Assembly: GCF_001514145.1 (NCBI RefSeq)
Contig: NZ_KQ948661.1
Location: 1-64,000, forward strand
Direction of reading: 5' to 3'
DNA: 64,000 bases
From: Streptomyces canus
Lineage (GTDB): Bacteria > Actinomycetota > Actinomycetes > Streptomycetales > Streptomycetaceae
The notes under the pieces were generated by a model. The model was not told where the DNA came from and did not search any database. It saw only the letters and a program-made list of their open reading frames with translations. This document shows, in pieces, positions 24,984 to 34,960 of the stretch. Every line of letters starts with the position of its first letter. Position 1 is the stretch's first letter. Made by a program: the position numbers and the translations under genes.

Positions 24984-27900
24984 GAGGTGGGGACATCCCG
25001 GCCGGTGCGGGGGTCCACCACCGTGCCGAGGTTGCGCCAGCCCCGTGGCGTGTTCATCAGGTTGGGCACATCGCGCGTGGCGGTTCCAACCATGTTTCCT
25101 TCTTTGTCCCACGCCGTGGCCGTCATCACGTACGACTCCGGCGTGACTCGATTGCCCACGTATGTCGGGTGCACCGAGTACAGGACGGTCTCGCCTGCCT
25201 CCACCTGCTCCTGGACCTGGTTCTCGAATTGAACCATGTTGTCCATGGCTCCCAGGCCACCCCGCTTCGGGTAGGCGTTGGCGTCACGGCCACAGGTGGA
25301 CAGGTTCCTCAGGTCTGTTCCGGAACCGGAGAGCTGGCTGCCCAGCAGGTGGCAGTTGTTCACCGACACCCTGGGCACGGCACCGAGGTGCCGGGCGTAC
25401 CGCTGGGCCCATTTGTAGCCGGGCGGACGAACGTCCTTGGTCGTTTCCGATCCCGGATGGTCCTCCAGATACCGCTGGGTCAGGCACGCCGTGACGCCTT
25501 GGGCCCGGTTGCCGTGCGAGGCGTCGGTGTCCTCGGGGTCGACCCACCCCGCACCGTTCCTCGCGCACGTCGACGACTCGTCGTCGCGGGGAGCGCAGGC
25601 GCCCGTGACCATGCAGACGGCGGCGGTCGTGAGCCCTGCCGCGACTGCCGAGACCGCGTTGCGGACCGAATTGTCGATGTTGATACGGACCGTGGGTGGT
25701 TGTGCCGCGGACGAGATCGAGTGCACCTTCAGATGCGCCTTGCCGATCGACGCCGTGATCTTGATGGCGTGGGCGCGGATCGCCGCGCGGCGAGCGGCCT
25801 CCGCGGCGGCGGCCGCAGCTGCGGCTGCCCGGGCGGCGGCCGCGGCCTCGGCCGCGCTGACACCGGTACCGCCGCCTCCGCCGCAGTAACCGCAGTAGCC
25901 GCTGCCGCCGCCCCCACCTCCGCCACCGCCACCGCCCCCGGAGGACCGGCTGCCACTGCTGGTGCGGGTGCGGTTGTAGTGCTGCTGACAGGACATCGAC
26001 CAGACCTCGGCGCACATGCCGTAGCTGCTCGTCGCGGCGCTGGAGTGGCTCGCGGTGGACGAGGAGGCGTGGCTGTGGGACGAGGAACTGGACGAACCCC
26101 AGGAGGACAGCGAACTCAAGCCGTCGGAGATGCTCTGGGACAGCGCCGAGCAGTACTTGATGCAGGTGCCGATCAGGGCCGAGCCCAGCAGATAGGCCCC
26201 GTAGCCCTCGCCGATGCAGAGGTCCTCCAGGCAGTGCCCGCTCGGATCCGTCCCGGTCAGGGGCTCGTCGTTCGCGTACGCGTAGTCGTTCGCGTTGACA
26301 CTCTGCCCCACCGCCGAGTTGTCGACCGTGTCCGCGGAGTCGAAGCTCCCCGTCCCCGGCGCGTACCAGCGGGCGTGCATGTTCACGTCGCCGGTGCTCG
26401 CGTCCGTGAACTCGCTCTGGTAGCCGACGGTCCCGGTGAGCGTGGTGGAGAGAGTCGTGCCCCAGGGGTCGTAGCTCGCGGAACCGGTCAGCGCGGTGCC
26501 GGTGGCGGTGAACTGGCCGATGAGGTCGTCGTGCAGGTCGGTCAGGGCCAGGGTGGCCCCGCTCGCCGAGGACTCGCCGGTGAGGGCGCCGGAGGGGTCC
26601 CGGCTGTAGGCCGTGGTGTCGTCGGAGGCGAGGAGGTTGCCGGTGCCCGAGTAGGAGAGGTGCGCCGAGCCGACCGTGACGGCGCGGCCCAGCGCGTCGT
26701 AGGTGTAGGACGTGGATCCGGCGGTGACCTGCTGGCCGTAGGCGTCGAAGGTGTACGCCGTCGAGTCCCTCGACGCGAGCGTGCCCCGGGCCGTGTAGGC
26801 GTAGGTGTGCGTCCCGTCCGAGGTCAGCTGGTCGCGCGCGTTGTAGGTGTACGTCGTCGAACCCGCCGTCAGCCGGTTGCCGTCGGCGTCGTAGGTGTAG
26901 CCGGTGGTCGTGGAGCCGGTGGTCCAGGAGGTGAGGCGGTTCGCGTAGTCGTAGGCGTACGTATGGGTGGAGGCGCCCTGTACTCCGGTCGTGGTCTTGC
27001 CGGTGAGGTTGCTGTTGTCGTCCCAGTCGTAGGCGACCGAGGCGACGGTGGCGCCGGAGGCGGTGGCGAGTGTGTCGGTCTTCTCGCGGTGCAGGGCGTC
27101 GTAGCCGAAGGTGCGCACGTCGCCCGAGCCGCCGTAGGTGACCGTCCTGGGCTGGGACAGGCTGTTGTAGCCGTACGTCAGTGTCGTGCCGGTCGCCGCG
27201 TCCGTGTCGGTGCTGAGCCGGCCGTCGCTGTCGTAGGTGTAGGTGCTGGTGCCGGAGGCGTCGGTGCGGGTGAGCGGGGACTCGTCGGCGTTGTAGGTGA
27301 AGGACGAGCTGCCGGCCTGGCCGGAGGTGCTCAGGATGTCTCCGAGGGAGTTGGTGTCGTAGTACTCCCAGGTGTCGCCGACGGCCGACGCCACCAGGTC
27401 CCCCGTGAGGGAGTACTGGAAGGTGCGGGTGGCGGTGGGGGCGTCGGCTCCCGTGGCGCTCTGCGAGGTGAGGTCGTCGAGGGCGTCGTAGGTGTTGGTC
27501 GTCGTGACGCCGCCGGGGTCGGTCTGCGTCACGAGGCGTCCGCGCTCGTCGTAGGTGTAGCCGGTGGTCCGGTCGGCGTCGGCGGTGTAGCCGGAGACGG
27601 CCGGGACCTCCTTGCTCGCGGGCAGGCCGAGCGCGTTGTACGTGTAGTAGGTGGTGTCGCCGTTGCCGTCGGTGTAGGCGGTCCGGTGTCCGGCGGCGTC
27701 GTAGCCGTACCGGGTGGTGATGGAGGCGCTGTCGCCGACCGGCTCGGTCTGCCGGGTGAGGTCGCCGAGGGCGTCGTACGCGTAACTCGTCGTGTGGTGA
27801 CGGGCGTCGGTGACGGTCTTCAGAAGACCGTTGTCCGTGTACGTCGCCGAGGTCGACGTCAGCGCGGTGCCGGCGGAGTCCAGGTTCGCGGTGGCGGTCC

Positions 27901-30900
27901 TGCGGCCGGCCGCGTCGTACCCGGCCGTCTGCGCGGTCTGGTCCGGCAGGAGCGTCTTGGTGAGGTCGCCGCGCAGGTCGTAGGTGTACGTGGTGGTGTC
28001 GCCGGTGGTGTCGGCGGCCGTGTGGGTGCGGCCCAGGGCGTCGTAGGTGTACTTCGCGGTGACCCCGCTGACGGAGGCGGTCTGCGCGACCAGCCCGGCG
28101 CTGTTGTACGTGCTGTCGGTCTCCTGCTTCGTCTGGGCGCCGGCCGAGGTGTACACGTACGCCCAGGTGCTGTTCGCACGGCCGAGGTCGTCGTAGGTGT
28201 GGTGGGTGACGGCGCCGTACGGGGAGGTCTCGGTGAGGCGGTTGCCCACGAGGTCGTAGGAGGAGGTGACGGTGCCGCGGGTGGCGGTGCCGGAGACCGT
28301 GATCGCCGGGTCGGTCTGCTTGACCAGGTCGCCCAGCTGGTCGTAGGCGTAGTCGGTCTCGCCCTTGGCGTCGGTCTCGCTGAGGACGTCGCCCTCGGCG
28401 TCGTAGGTCCAGGCGGTGGTGGGCGAAGTGCCGTTGTACGACGGCAGGGTGGTGCCCGTCCTGCGGCCGTCGCGGTCGTAGGCGGTGGCGGTGATACGGC
28501 CCTTGGGGTCCTCGGCCTCGGTGCGGTCGCCGAAGGTGTCGTAGCCGTCGTGGGTCATCGGGTAGACGGCGGCGGTGGTGCCCGTGCCGGGTGTGGTCTC
28601 GGTGATCGCGGGGCTGGTGGTCGTGGTGGGGCGGCCGGCCTCGTCGTTGGCGTAGGAGGTGACCTGGTTCTGCGCGTCGGTCGAGGTGACCCTCAGGCCG
28701 CGGTCGTCGTAGGTCGCCTTCGTGGTGAGGGTGAGGGAGCTGTCGACGTACTGGGCGGCGGACAGCGGGTCACCCGCCGCGTCATAGGTGTACGTCCACT
28801 TCTGGGCGGGGTTCCCGGCCGCGTCGGTCTGCGCGGACGTCAGGACGCGGGAGTCCGGGTCGAAGGTGTACGCGGTGCTCTGGGCCAGGCTGCCCGGGTC
28901 GGCCGTGGTGACGGTGGTGCGGTCGGCGGCGTCCACCGTGTACGTCGTGGTGAGGGTGCCGTTGGCCGTCGTCCTGGCGGTGAGGTTGCCCGCGTCGTCG
29001 TAGGTGTCCTGCTCGTCGACGTAGGCGGTGCCGGCGGAGCCGGTGCGGGTCGACTGCTCGACCAGGCCGTTGTCGTAGTAGGCGTAGGTGGTGGTCACCC
29101 CGATCGCGTCGGTGACCGTGTACAGCCGCCCGCCCTCGTCGTACGTCCGCGTCTCCAGCGGCTTGGCGGCCGGGGCGTCGGCGGTGTCGTCCGAGCCGGT
29201 GTAGTTGGTCAACGTGGTGGTCAGCGGGCTGCCGTTGGCGTCGTACGTGTACGCGTACACCTGGCCGTCGGGATCGGTCTCACCCGTCTTGTTGCCGTAA
29301 CCGTCGTAGGTGTACGAGGTCCTGTACTGCTCGGGGTCGGTGACGGTCTTCAGCTGTCCGAAGTCGTCGTACGTACGCGATGTCGTCCGGGTGGCGTCCC
29401 CGCCGGTGGTGTCGGAGACGGCCGTGCTCAGCGTGTTGCCGTCCGCGTCATAGGAGTTGGTCGTCAGGGCGGTGTGGACGACCAACTGGTTCACGGCGTT
29501 CGTGGTGCCGGGATCCAGCTCGGTGAGCGTCCTGCCGAGGGCGTCGTAGGAGTAGCGGGTGACCAGGCCCCCGGGGTAGGTGTCGGAGACCTCGGTCTTC
29601 GTGAGCGCCCGACCGAGGGAGTCGTAGGTGAAACGGGTGATCAGGCCGAGCGGTGAAGTCTCCTGCGCCAGATCGCCGTTCGCGTAGTAGAGGTACGACG
29701 TCACCGCGCCGCCCGGCGTGGTCGTGGACGCGAGCAGACCCGTCGGCGCGACGGTCCCGGAGACATAACCGGCCGTACTGGAGTTCGTGTAGGTCTTCTT
29801 CGTCGCCAGCCCGGCGCTGTGGCCGGTGACTGCCGGAGTGGTCGAGGTCAGCAGATTGCCGTTGGTGTCATAGGTGTTGACGGTCCGGTAGGTGGAGTCC
29901 GTCGAGCTCGACGACCGTCCGCCGGACGAGGTGAGCATCTGGTCGTTGCGCGGGTCCGTGTCGGAGTCGGCGTTCAGGTAGTAACTGAAGTACGACGTCG
30001 AGCACTTGGAGGACGACTGGTCCTGGCAGGTGGTGCGGGAGACCACGTCACCACGGGAGTTGTGGCCGGTGGTGGTCACGTCCCCGTTGCCGTCGGTCGT
30101 CGTGTAGAGGAAGCCCGAGGTGTCGTAGCCGTAGGAGGTGGTGCCCCCCGTGCCGTCCGTGTCGGTCAGCATCCGGCCGCCGTTGGACAGGTCATAGGTG
30201 CTGGTCAGCGTCTTCTGCCCCGGGTCCGTCACCGCCACGGACTCCGTGGCGACAGTGCCCGTGGACTGCTTGTAGGCGTTCCACTGGCTCGCGACCTGAG
30301 CGGACGTCAGATTGTGGTCGTAGAAGGCAACTTCCGCGAGCGATCCCTTGAAGTGGCTGACCTCGCCCGGGGAGTCGAGCCAGCTCTTGGCGAAGCCCGC
30401 GCCGATGTAGGTGTACGCGTTGGACTGGTCGGCCGGCGTGCCGGAGAAGGTGTCCTGCTTGGTGCCGTCGAGGAACAGCGCCTGGCTGTCGTTGTCGCAG
30501 CTGAGCACCGCGTAGTGCCAGGCGTTGTCGGTGACCGTCCCCGTGGAGCCGAAGTCGGCGCTGCCGGAACCGCTCACGCTCCACCAGTGACCGTGGAGCT
30601 TGCCGTCCGAACCCACGTACAGCACCGGCGTCCAGGTGCCGGAGGCCGCTGTGGCGCCGTCGATCGCCACCGACTGGTCGCCGATCAGCACACCGGAGGT
30701 GGAGGTCTTGAACCAGATGCCCACCGAACGCTTGGTGCCGGAGTGCAACAGCTCGGGCGGGACGGCGACATAGGAGTCGGTGCCGTCGAAGGAGGCCGCG
30801 GTGCTCGCGGTGCTGTCCTTCGCGCTGAACGGACCGCTGACGCCGAGGGTGACGTTGTTGTACGTGCCGTCGCCGCCGTTGACCTCGTCGGCCGCGTAGG

Positions 30901-33900
30901 TCGCGGACCCGTCGTCGTCGGCGTCGCCGAGCTGCCAGTACCCGGCGGGGTCGGCGCCGAGCACGGTGCCGCGGAAGACGGCGCTGGAGCCGGCCACCGT
31001 CGGGGTACCGAGGTGCCAGGTGCCGCCGTGCTCGTCGGTGACGTCGGTCAGCCGGTCGGCCGCGGTGTCGTACGAGACCGTCGCGACGGTACGTCCCGCC
31101 GGGCTCGCGGCCTTGGTCAGCAGGGCCGCGCTCGCGGTGCCGCTCGCGTAGAGGTCGCCGGCCTGCGAGGCGGTGATCGGGTGGCTGTAGAAGGAGACGT
31201 CGGCGAGGGAACCGGTGAAGTAGCTGACGTCGCCCGGGGAGTCGATCCAGGAGGCGGCGAATCCGGCGCCGATGTAGGTGTAGACGTTGTCCTGGTCGTC
31301 GGGGGTGCCGGAGAAGGTGTCCTGCTTGACGCCGTCCAGGTAGAGGGTCTGCGTGGCGCCGTCGGAGCTGAGCACCGCGTGGTGCCAGGTGTTGTCGGTG
31401 ACAGTGCCGGTGGAGCCGAAGTCGGAGCTGCCGGAACCGCTCACGCTCCACCAGTGGCCGCGCAGCTTGCCGTCCGAACCCACGTACAGCACCGGCGTCC
31501 AGGTGCCCGAGGCCGCCGTGCCGCCGACCGCCTTGGACTGGTCGCCGATCAGGACGCCCTTCTTGGACGTCTTGAACCACAGGGAGACCGCGCGGGTGGT
31601 GCTGGCGTGCAGCACCCCGGCCGGGACCTTGACGTAGCCGGTGCCGGCGAGGGTCGTGGCGGTGGCCGAGGACCCGGTGAGCGGGCCGGCCGTGGAGCCG
31701 AGCGTGGCGTTCTTGTAACTGCCCGCGTCCGTCTGCTCGTTGGCCAGTACGGAGGAGGCGGCTGTGGTGCTGCCGGAGTCCTCGCCCAGACGCCAGTAGC
31801 CGCTGGGGTCGGCGTCCAGGGCGGCGGAGGGGTAGTTGGAGCCGTTGACGTAGGTGTAGGCGTAGCAGGAGGCCGACGCGGTGGCCGGGCTCGTGGCCGC
31901 CGGCGGGCAGACCGAGGTGAGCCGGTCGCCGGTGTAGCCGTAGGTCCACCGGGCCGCCGTGGAGGTGTCGCCGCTGGTGGCCGCGTCCGTGGTGACGGTC
32001 TGCACGTGGTAGTGGGCGGCGCTCGACGGCTTGGCCCAGGTGAGGAACAGGGTGCGCCCGGAGACGTCGTTCTTGACGGTGCTCAGCCGGTGCGAGGAGT
32101 CGTAGGTGAACGTCTCGGTCAGGCCCGCGTGCGTCTTGATCTGCGACAACAGCCAGATGTTCGTGCCGCCCGAGGTGCCGAAGGTGTACGTCGTTCCGGT
32201 CGTCTCGGTCAGCGAGTACCCGGCGGACAGTGCCTTGAAGGTGCTGTACGTGCCGATCGGCGGGGTGTATCCGGAGGAGGACCAGCCCCAGCGCTGCTGC
32301 GTGCCGCCGTCGTCGGTGACGACCACGCTCTTGGAACCGTCGTCGTCCATGACCGCGCGCATGTCCGCGAGCGCCGACCACCCCGCGCCGAAGGCCCCGG
32401 AGGTGCTGGTGTCCAGGGAGTTGTAGGAGCGGGTCACATCCAGGGACGGGCCGACGGTGGAGACGGAGGCGTCGGTGGCGGCCGTGGTGAAGTTCCCGGC
32501 CTCCTCGTCGTAGCCGTGCCCGCCGTTCTGCGCGAGCCGGGAGGCGATCAGGGGCTGTGCCACCAGGGTGGACAGGGACTGGGTGGCGCTGGTCGTGGTG
32601 GACCAGCCGTCGTTCGCGGAGACCGTCCAGTAGTACGACTTCGACCAGTCCAAGTCACCCGACGGCACTGTCCACTTGGTGGAGGTCTGCCAGCCGGAGG
32701 TGTCGATCTGCGTACCGGAGGAGGAGTAGACCGCGAAGTCGTACTTGAGCGGGGTGGTGGGCCAGGAGTCCGGGTCGACCGCCTTCACCTGGAGCTGCGG
32801 ACGCAGCGAGGGGGAGGTGAAGTTCACCTTGGGATAGGTGTGTTCGATGTCTGGGGCGGAGTTCTTGCTGTACGTCACCGTGATGTAGGGCGCGTGGCTG
32901 TCGACCTGGGAGGAGTCGAACTTCTTCCACTGGTTCGAGCTGGTCCCCGAGGAGAACACCGACAGGCCGTAGTTGCTGGTCTGGCCGAGGGCGATCTTCT
33001 GGAACCAGTCGGTGTCCAGGTCGGTGGTCTGCCACTGGCCGGTGCCCGTGGACACGGACGTGTTGCCGCACACCGTGCCGGAGACCGTGCCCGACCAGGT
33101 GCCTATCGAGGAGGACGTGGCGGGCCGGTCCGACCAGGACTTCTGGCCGGTCACCCACCACTGCTCGGTGATCGGCAAGACGTTGTACGAGGTGGACGAA
33201 CTGCACGTGTACGCCCACACGTTGAACAGATGCAGGTCGGCGTCGGTGATGTGGTAGCCGTCGGTGTCCGGCAGTCCTAGGAACTTCATGAACGCCTGGC
33301 CGATGTACGAGCCGCCGTCCGGGGTGCCGACGCGCAGGATCGTGTCCGAGGAGTAGTCGGCGGTGTTCGGGTAGTAGACGTACGTCGTGAGGGTCTGCCC
33401 GGCGGTGGTCACCGACATCGTCGGGTCCACGGTGACCGGGAAGGCGATGTCGGAACCGGCGAGCCACGAGGGGTCCAGCGTCATCTTCACGGCGGGGGTG
33501 CCGTCGACCTCGGTGACGCTGTAGGTCATGGCCCAGTTGTCGTGGGACTCACCGGTCGTGGGGTCGACGTGGGAGTCGCGGGCGAAGGGCTGCGGGAGAG
33601 TGGCCATTACCGCGCCGTCGCCGTCGACGAGTTCCACCGTGCCGTCGGAGGCGGTGGTCAGCTTCAGCCCCTTCAGGGTCATCGGGAAGGCCCAACTGGT
33701 CGGCGCGTTCGCCGAGTTCAGGACGAGGGACTCCTTGACGCCGTCGGCGGTGGGGGTGAGCACGAGGTCGGTGTCGGGGAGTACGCCGTCGTACGTGACG
33801 GAGGAGCCCGAGGCGGTGCCGGTGACCGCGTCGGCGCCGGCCAGCGACCAGGACACCGACTCGCTGTCGGAGAGGGTCAGGGTGGCCAGGTCGCCCTGGG

Positions 33901-34564
33901 CGGAGGTGCCGGAGGTGACGGTCGGGCTGGGGCTCGGGGTGTCGTCCGCTGCCGTCTGCCAGGTGAAGGCAGCCGGTTCGACGGATCCGCCGGTCTCCAC
34001 CGTGCCGGTGGCGGGCGCGAAGGACACTCCGAGGGAGTTGGACCTCTCGTGCCAGCGGCCGTCGGAGCGCTTGGCCACGTCGGTGTCGATGGACTGCCAA
34101 GTGCCGGACTTGTCCTGGTAGTTCATCCGGTTCTCGGACATCTTGCGGGTGAAGGACCCGTCGGCGTTCTGGAAGTAGTCGAACTTGGCCCCCGACTTGG
34201 CGGCGACCCGCTTGCTGGTCCTCGTGTCGAAGCCGACGGGCACCTTGCCGGACAGCGTCCGCTTCGCCGCGGTGCCGCTGGGCGCCCGGTCGGCGGCGAG
34301 TTGCCCCTTGCCCTTGCCCGGCGCCCGCCCGGCGGGGTGCCCCTCGGCGGCCTGCGCCGCGCGGACGTCGGAGGCCGAGCCGGTCTTCGAGCGCGGGCCC
34401 GAACCGTCCTTGCCCGCCAGCCACTCCCACAGGTGGCCGAGCCCCGAGCCCACCGACACGGACGGCTTCGTGGCCGCGTAGGCGGCGCCGCCCTCCTGCG
34501 CCCAGAAGCCCAGCAGCAACGACATCACGACGATCCACGCACGCCAGCGCGCCACCGGACGCAT
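24980..34564 (-). CDS. giant secreted RHS/YD-repeat polymorphic toxin with C-terminal nuclease domain
   Basis: The 3,194-residue protein begins with a Sec signal peptide (residues 1-30). Approximate order: DNRLRE domain 375-565, fibronectin-like segment near 570-660, two LamG/concanavalin-like domains at 915-1140 and 1200-1425 that are near duplicates, YD/RHS repeats 1455-2705 (many GxxTxYxYD units), and the RHS core ending in DPSGHC near 2775. A Ser-, Gly- and Ala-rich linker follows, then the toxin tip. Around 3065-3150 the tip has NNCHLLGSQLSGSGTDLRNL and FENQVQEQVEAGETVLYSV, matching DNA/RNA non-specific endonuclease tips; the usual RGH catalytic triplet appears as NCH with the His kept. 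It probably encapsulates the nuclease in the RHS shell and acts on competing bacteria. The delivery route is unknown. Confidence 0.92.
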   Translation of the reverse strand: MRPVARWRAWIVVMSLLLGFWAQEGGAAYAATKPSVSVGSGLGHLWEWLAGKDGSGPRSKTGSASDVRAAQAAEGHPAGRAPGKGKGQLAADRAPSGTAAKRTLSGKVPVGFDTRTSKRVAAKSGAKFDYFQNADGSFTRKMSENRMNYQDKSGTWQSIDTDVAKRSDGRWHERSNSLGVSFAPATGTVETGGSVEPAAFTWQTAADDTPSPSPTVTSGTSAQGDLATLTLSDSESVSWSLAGADAVTGTASGSSVTYDGVLPDTDLVLTPTADGVKESLVLNSANAPTSWAFPMTLKGLKLTTASDGTVELVDGDGAVMATLPQPFARDSHVDPTTGESHDNWAMTYSVTEVDGTPAVKMTLDPSWLAGSDIAFPVTVDPTMSVTTAGQTLTTYVYYPNTADYSSDTILRVGTPDGGSYIGQAFMKFLGLPDTDGYHITDADLHLFNVWAYTCSSSTSYNVLPITEQWWVTGQKSWSDRPATSSSIGTWSGTVSGTVCGNTSVSTGTGQWQTTDLDTDWFQKIALGQTSNYGLSVFSSGTSSNQWKKFDSSQVDSHAPYITVTYSKNSAPDIEHTYPKVNFTSPSLRPQLQVKAVDPDSWPTTPLKYDFAVYSSSGTQIDTSGWQTSTKWTVPSGDLDWSKSYYWTVSANDGWSTTTSATQSLSTLVAQPLIASRLAQNGGHGYDEEAGNFTTAATDASVSTVGPSLDVTRSYNSLDTSTSGAFGAGWSALADMRAVMDDDGSKSVVVTDDGGTQQRWGWSSSGYTPPIGTYSTFKALSAGYSLTETTGTTYTFGTSGGTNIWLLSQIKTHAGLTETFTYDSSHRLSTVKNDVSGRTLFLTWAKPSSAAHYHVQTVTTDAATSGDTSTAARWTYGYTGDRLTSVCPPAATSPATASASCYAYTYVNGSNYPSAALDADPSGYWRLGEDSGSTTAASSVLANEQTDAGSYKNATLGSTAGPLTGSSATATTLAGTGYVKVPAGVLHASTTRAVSLWFKTSKKGVLIGDQSKAVGGTAASGTWTPVLYVGSDGKLRGHWWSVSGSGSSDFGSTGTVTDNTWHHAVLSSDGATQTLYLDGVKQDTFSGTPDDQDNVYTYIGAGFAASWIDSPGDVSYFTGSLADVSFYSHPITASQAGDLYASGTASAALLTKAASPAGRTVATVSYDTAADRLTDVTDEHGGTWHLGTPTVAGSSAVFRGTVLGADPAGYWQLGDADDDGSATYAADEVNGGDGTYNNVTLGVSGPFSAKDSTASTAASFDGTDSYVAVPPELLHSGTKRSVGIWFKTSTSGVLIGDQSVAIDGATAASGTWTPVLYVGSDGKLHGHWWSVSGSGSADFGSTGTVTDNAWHYAVLSCDNDSQALFLDGTKQDTFSGTPADQSNAYTYIGAGFAKSWLDSPGEVSHFKGSLAEVAFYDHNLTSAQVASQWNAYKQSTGTVATESVAVTDPGQKTLTSTYDLSNGGRMLTDTDGTGGTTSYGYDTSGFLYTTTDGNGDVTTTGHNSRGDVVSRTTCQDQSSSKCSTSYFSYYLNADSDTDPRNDQMLTSSGGRSSSSTDSTYRTVNTYDTNGNLLTSTTPAVTGHSAGLATKKTYTNSSTAGYVSGTVAPTGLLASTTTPGGAVTSYLYYANGDLAQETSPLGLITRFTYDSLGRALTKTEVSDTYPGGLVTRYSYDALGRTLTELDPGTTNAVNQLVVHTALTTNSYDADGNTLSTAVSDTTGGDATRTTSRTYDDFGQLKTVTDPEQYRTSYTYDGYGNKTGETDPDGQVYAYTYDANGSPLTTTLTNYTGSDDTADAPAAKPLETRTYDEGGRLYTVTDAIGVTTTYAYYDNGLVEQSTRTGSAGTAYVDEQDTYDDAGNLTARTTANGTLTTTYTVDAADRTTVTTADPGSLAQSTAYTFDPDSRVLTSAQTDAAGNPAQKWTYTYDAAGDPLSAAQYVDSSLTLTTKATYDDRGLRVTSTDAQNQVTSYANDEAGRPTTTTSPAITETTPGTGTTAAVYPMTHDGYDTFGDRTEAEDPKGRITATAYDRDGRRTGTTLPSYNGTSPTTAWTYDAEGDVLSETDAKGETDYAYDQLGDLVKQTDPAITVSGTATRGTVTSSYDLVGNRLTETSPYGAVTHHTYDDLGRANSTWAYVYTSAGAQTKQETDSTYNSAGLVAQTASVSGVTAKYTYDALGRTHTAADTTGDTTTYTYDLRGDLTKTLLPDQTAQTAGYDAAGRRTATANLDSAGTALTSTSATYTDNGLLKTVTDARHHTTSYAYDALGDLTRQTEPVGDSASITTRYGYDAAGHRTAYTDGNGDTTYYTYNALGLPASKEVPAVSGYTADADRTTGYTYDERGRLVTQTDPGGVTTTNTYDALDDLTSQSATGADAPTATRTFQYSLTGDLVASAVGDTWEYYDTNSLGDILSTSGQAGSSSFTYNADESPLTRTDASGTSTYTYDSDGRLSTDTDAATGTTLTYGYNSLSQPRTVTYGGSGDVRTFGYDALHREKTDTLATASGATVASVAYDWDDNSNLTGKTTTGVQGASTHTYAYDYANRLTSWTTGSTTTGYTYDADGNRLTAGSTTYTYNARDQLTSDGTHTYAYTARGTLASRDSTAYTFDAYGQQVTAGSTSYTYDALGRAVTVGSAHLSYSGTGNLLASDDTTAYSRDPSGALTGESSASGATLALTDLHDDLIGQFTATGTALTGSASYDPWGTTLSTTLTGTVGYQSEFTDASTGDVNMHARWYAPGTGSFDSADTVDNSAVGQSVNANDYAYANDEPLTGTDPSGHCLEDLCIGEGYGAYLLGSALIGTCIKYCSALSQSISDGLSSLSSWGSSSSSSHSHASSSTASHSSAATSSYGMCAEVWSMSCQQHYNRTRTSSGSRSSGGGGGGGGGGGGSGYCGYCGGGGGTGVSAAEAAAAARAAAAAAAAAEAARRAAIRAHAIKITASIGKAHLKVHSISSAAQPPTVRINIDNSVRNAVSAVAAGLTTAAVCMVTGACAPRDDESSTCARNGAGWVDPEDTDASHGNRAQGVTACLTQRYLEDHPGSETTKDVRPPGYKWAQRYARHLGAVPRVSVNNCHLLGSQLSGSGTDLRNLSTCGRDANAYPKRGGLGAMDNMVQFENQVQEQVEAGETVLYSVHPTYVGNRVTPESYVMTATAWDKEGNMVGTATRDVPNLMNTPRGWRNLGTVVDPRTGRDVPTS
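30300..31800 (-). repeat. internal duplication of LamG domain in the RHS gene
   Basis: Two stretches of about 650 bases, roughly 30300-30950 and 31150-31800, encode LamG domains that are almost identical. Between about 30560 and 30640 and again about 870 bases further on the DNA is nearly the same, including CGCTCACGCTCCACCAGTG and a long stretch around the codons for WTPVLYVGSDGKL. This indicates a recent tandem duplication or gene conversion. Confidence 0.75.
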
Positions 34565-34828
34565 CGCCCCCCCGTTCTTCGATCACGCGTTCTTTCAGCT
34601 GCAAGTTGTAAGAGCCACGTGAAGACGGGATCAAGATCCTTTAATGAGTGCGGGGAGAACACACACCGGAACAAGGGGAAACGCACAGCTTGCGATCCGC
34701 CGTTCACCTCGGTTCGACCTACGGTCCACCTGAGACGTCGTCTCATTTGGCCCTAAGAAGGGCCGGAAGTCAGGTGTCTCGGGTGGTAGGCACCTGGTGC
34801 AGGGCTCGGCAGTTGGCAGACTTACGGG

Positions 34829-34960
34829 GTGTTTCCTCAGCGCCCGTTCGCCCTGTCTGGTCCACGCATTCGCCTGGAACCGCTGTCCATTGAGCACGCT
34901 GAGGGGTTATGGGCCGCGGCGGACGACGAGGTCTTCGCCAAGTTGCCGTACGACCGCCCG
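34829..34960 (+). pseudogene. truncated GNAT acetyltransferase N-terminus
   Basis: From GTG 34829 the frame gives about 43 residues, including FALSGPRIRLEPLSIEHAEG and EVFAKLPY, which match the start of RimJ/RimL-type N-acetyltransferases. Similarity ends abruptly near 34957, and the following sequence belongs to another gene in another frame. A TTA codon lies in this fragment. It cannot encode a functional acetyltransferase. Confidence 0.7.

Noticed and set aside
25900..25955. Gly-rich triplet run as a possible CRISPR or tandem repeat element
   Set aside because: It is a poly-glycine linker codon run within the RHS reading frame, not spaced repeats.
25169..33280. Very long open frames on the plus strand (25169-29656 and 29819-33280)
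   Set aside because: They are antisense to the RHS gene; their Gly/Val/Arg-rich, repetitive composition is what repeated YD codons give in reverse, and no domain is recognisable.
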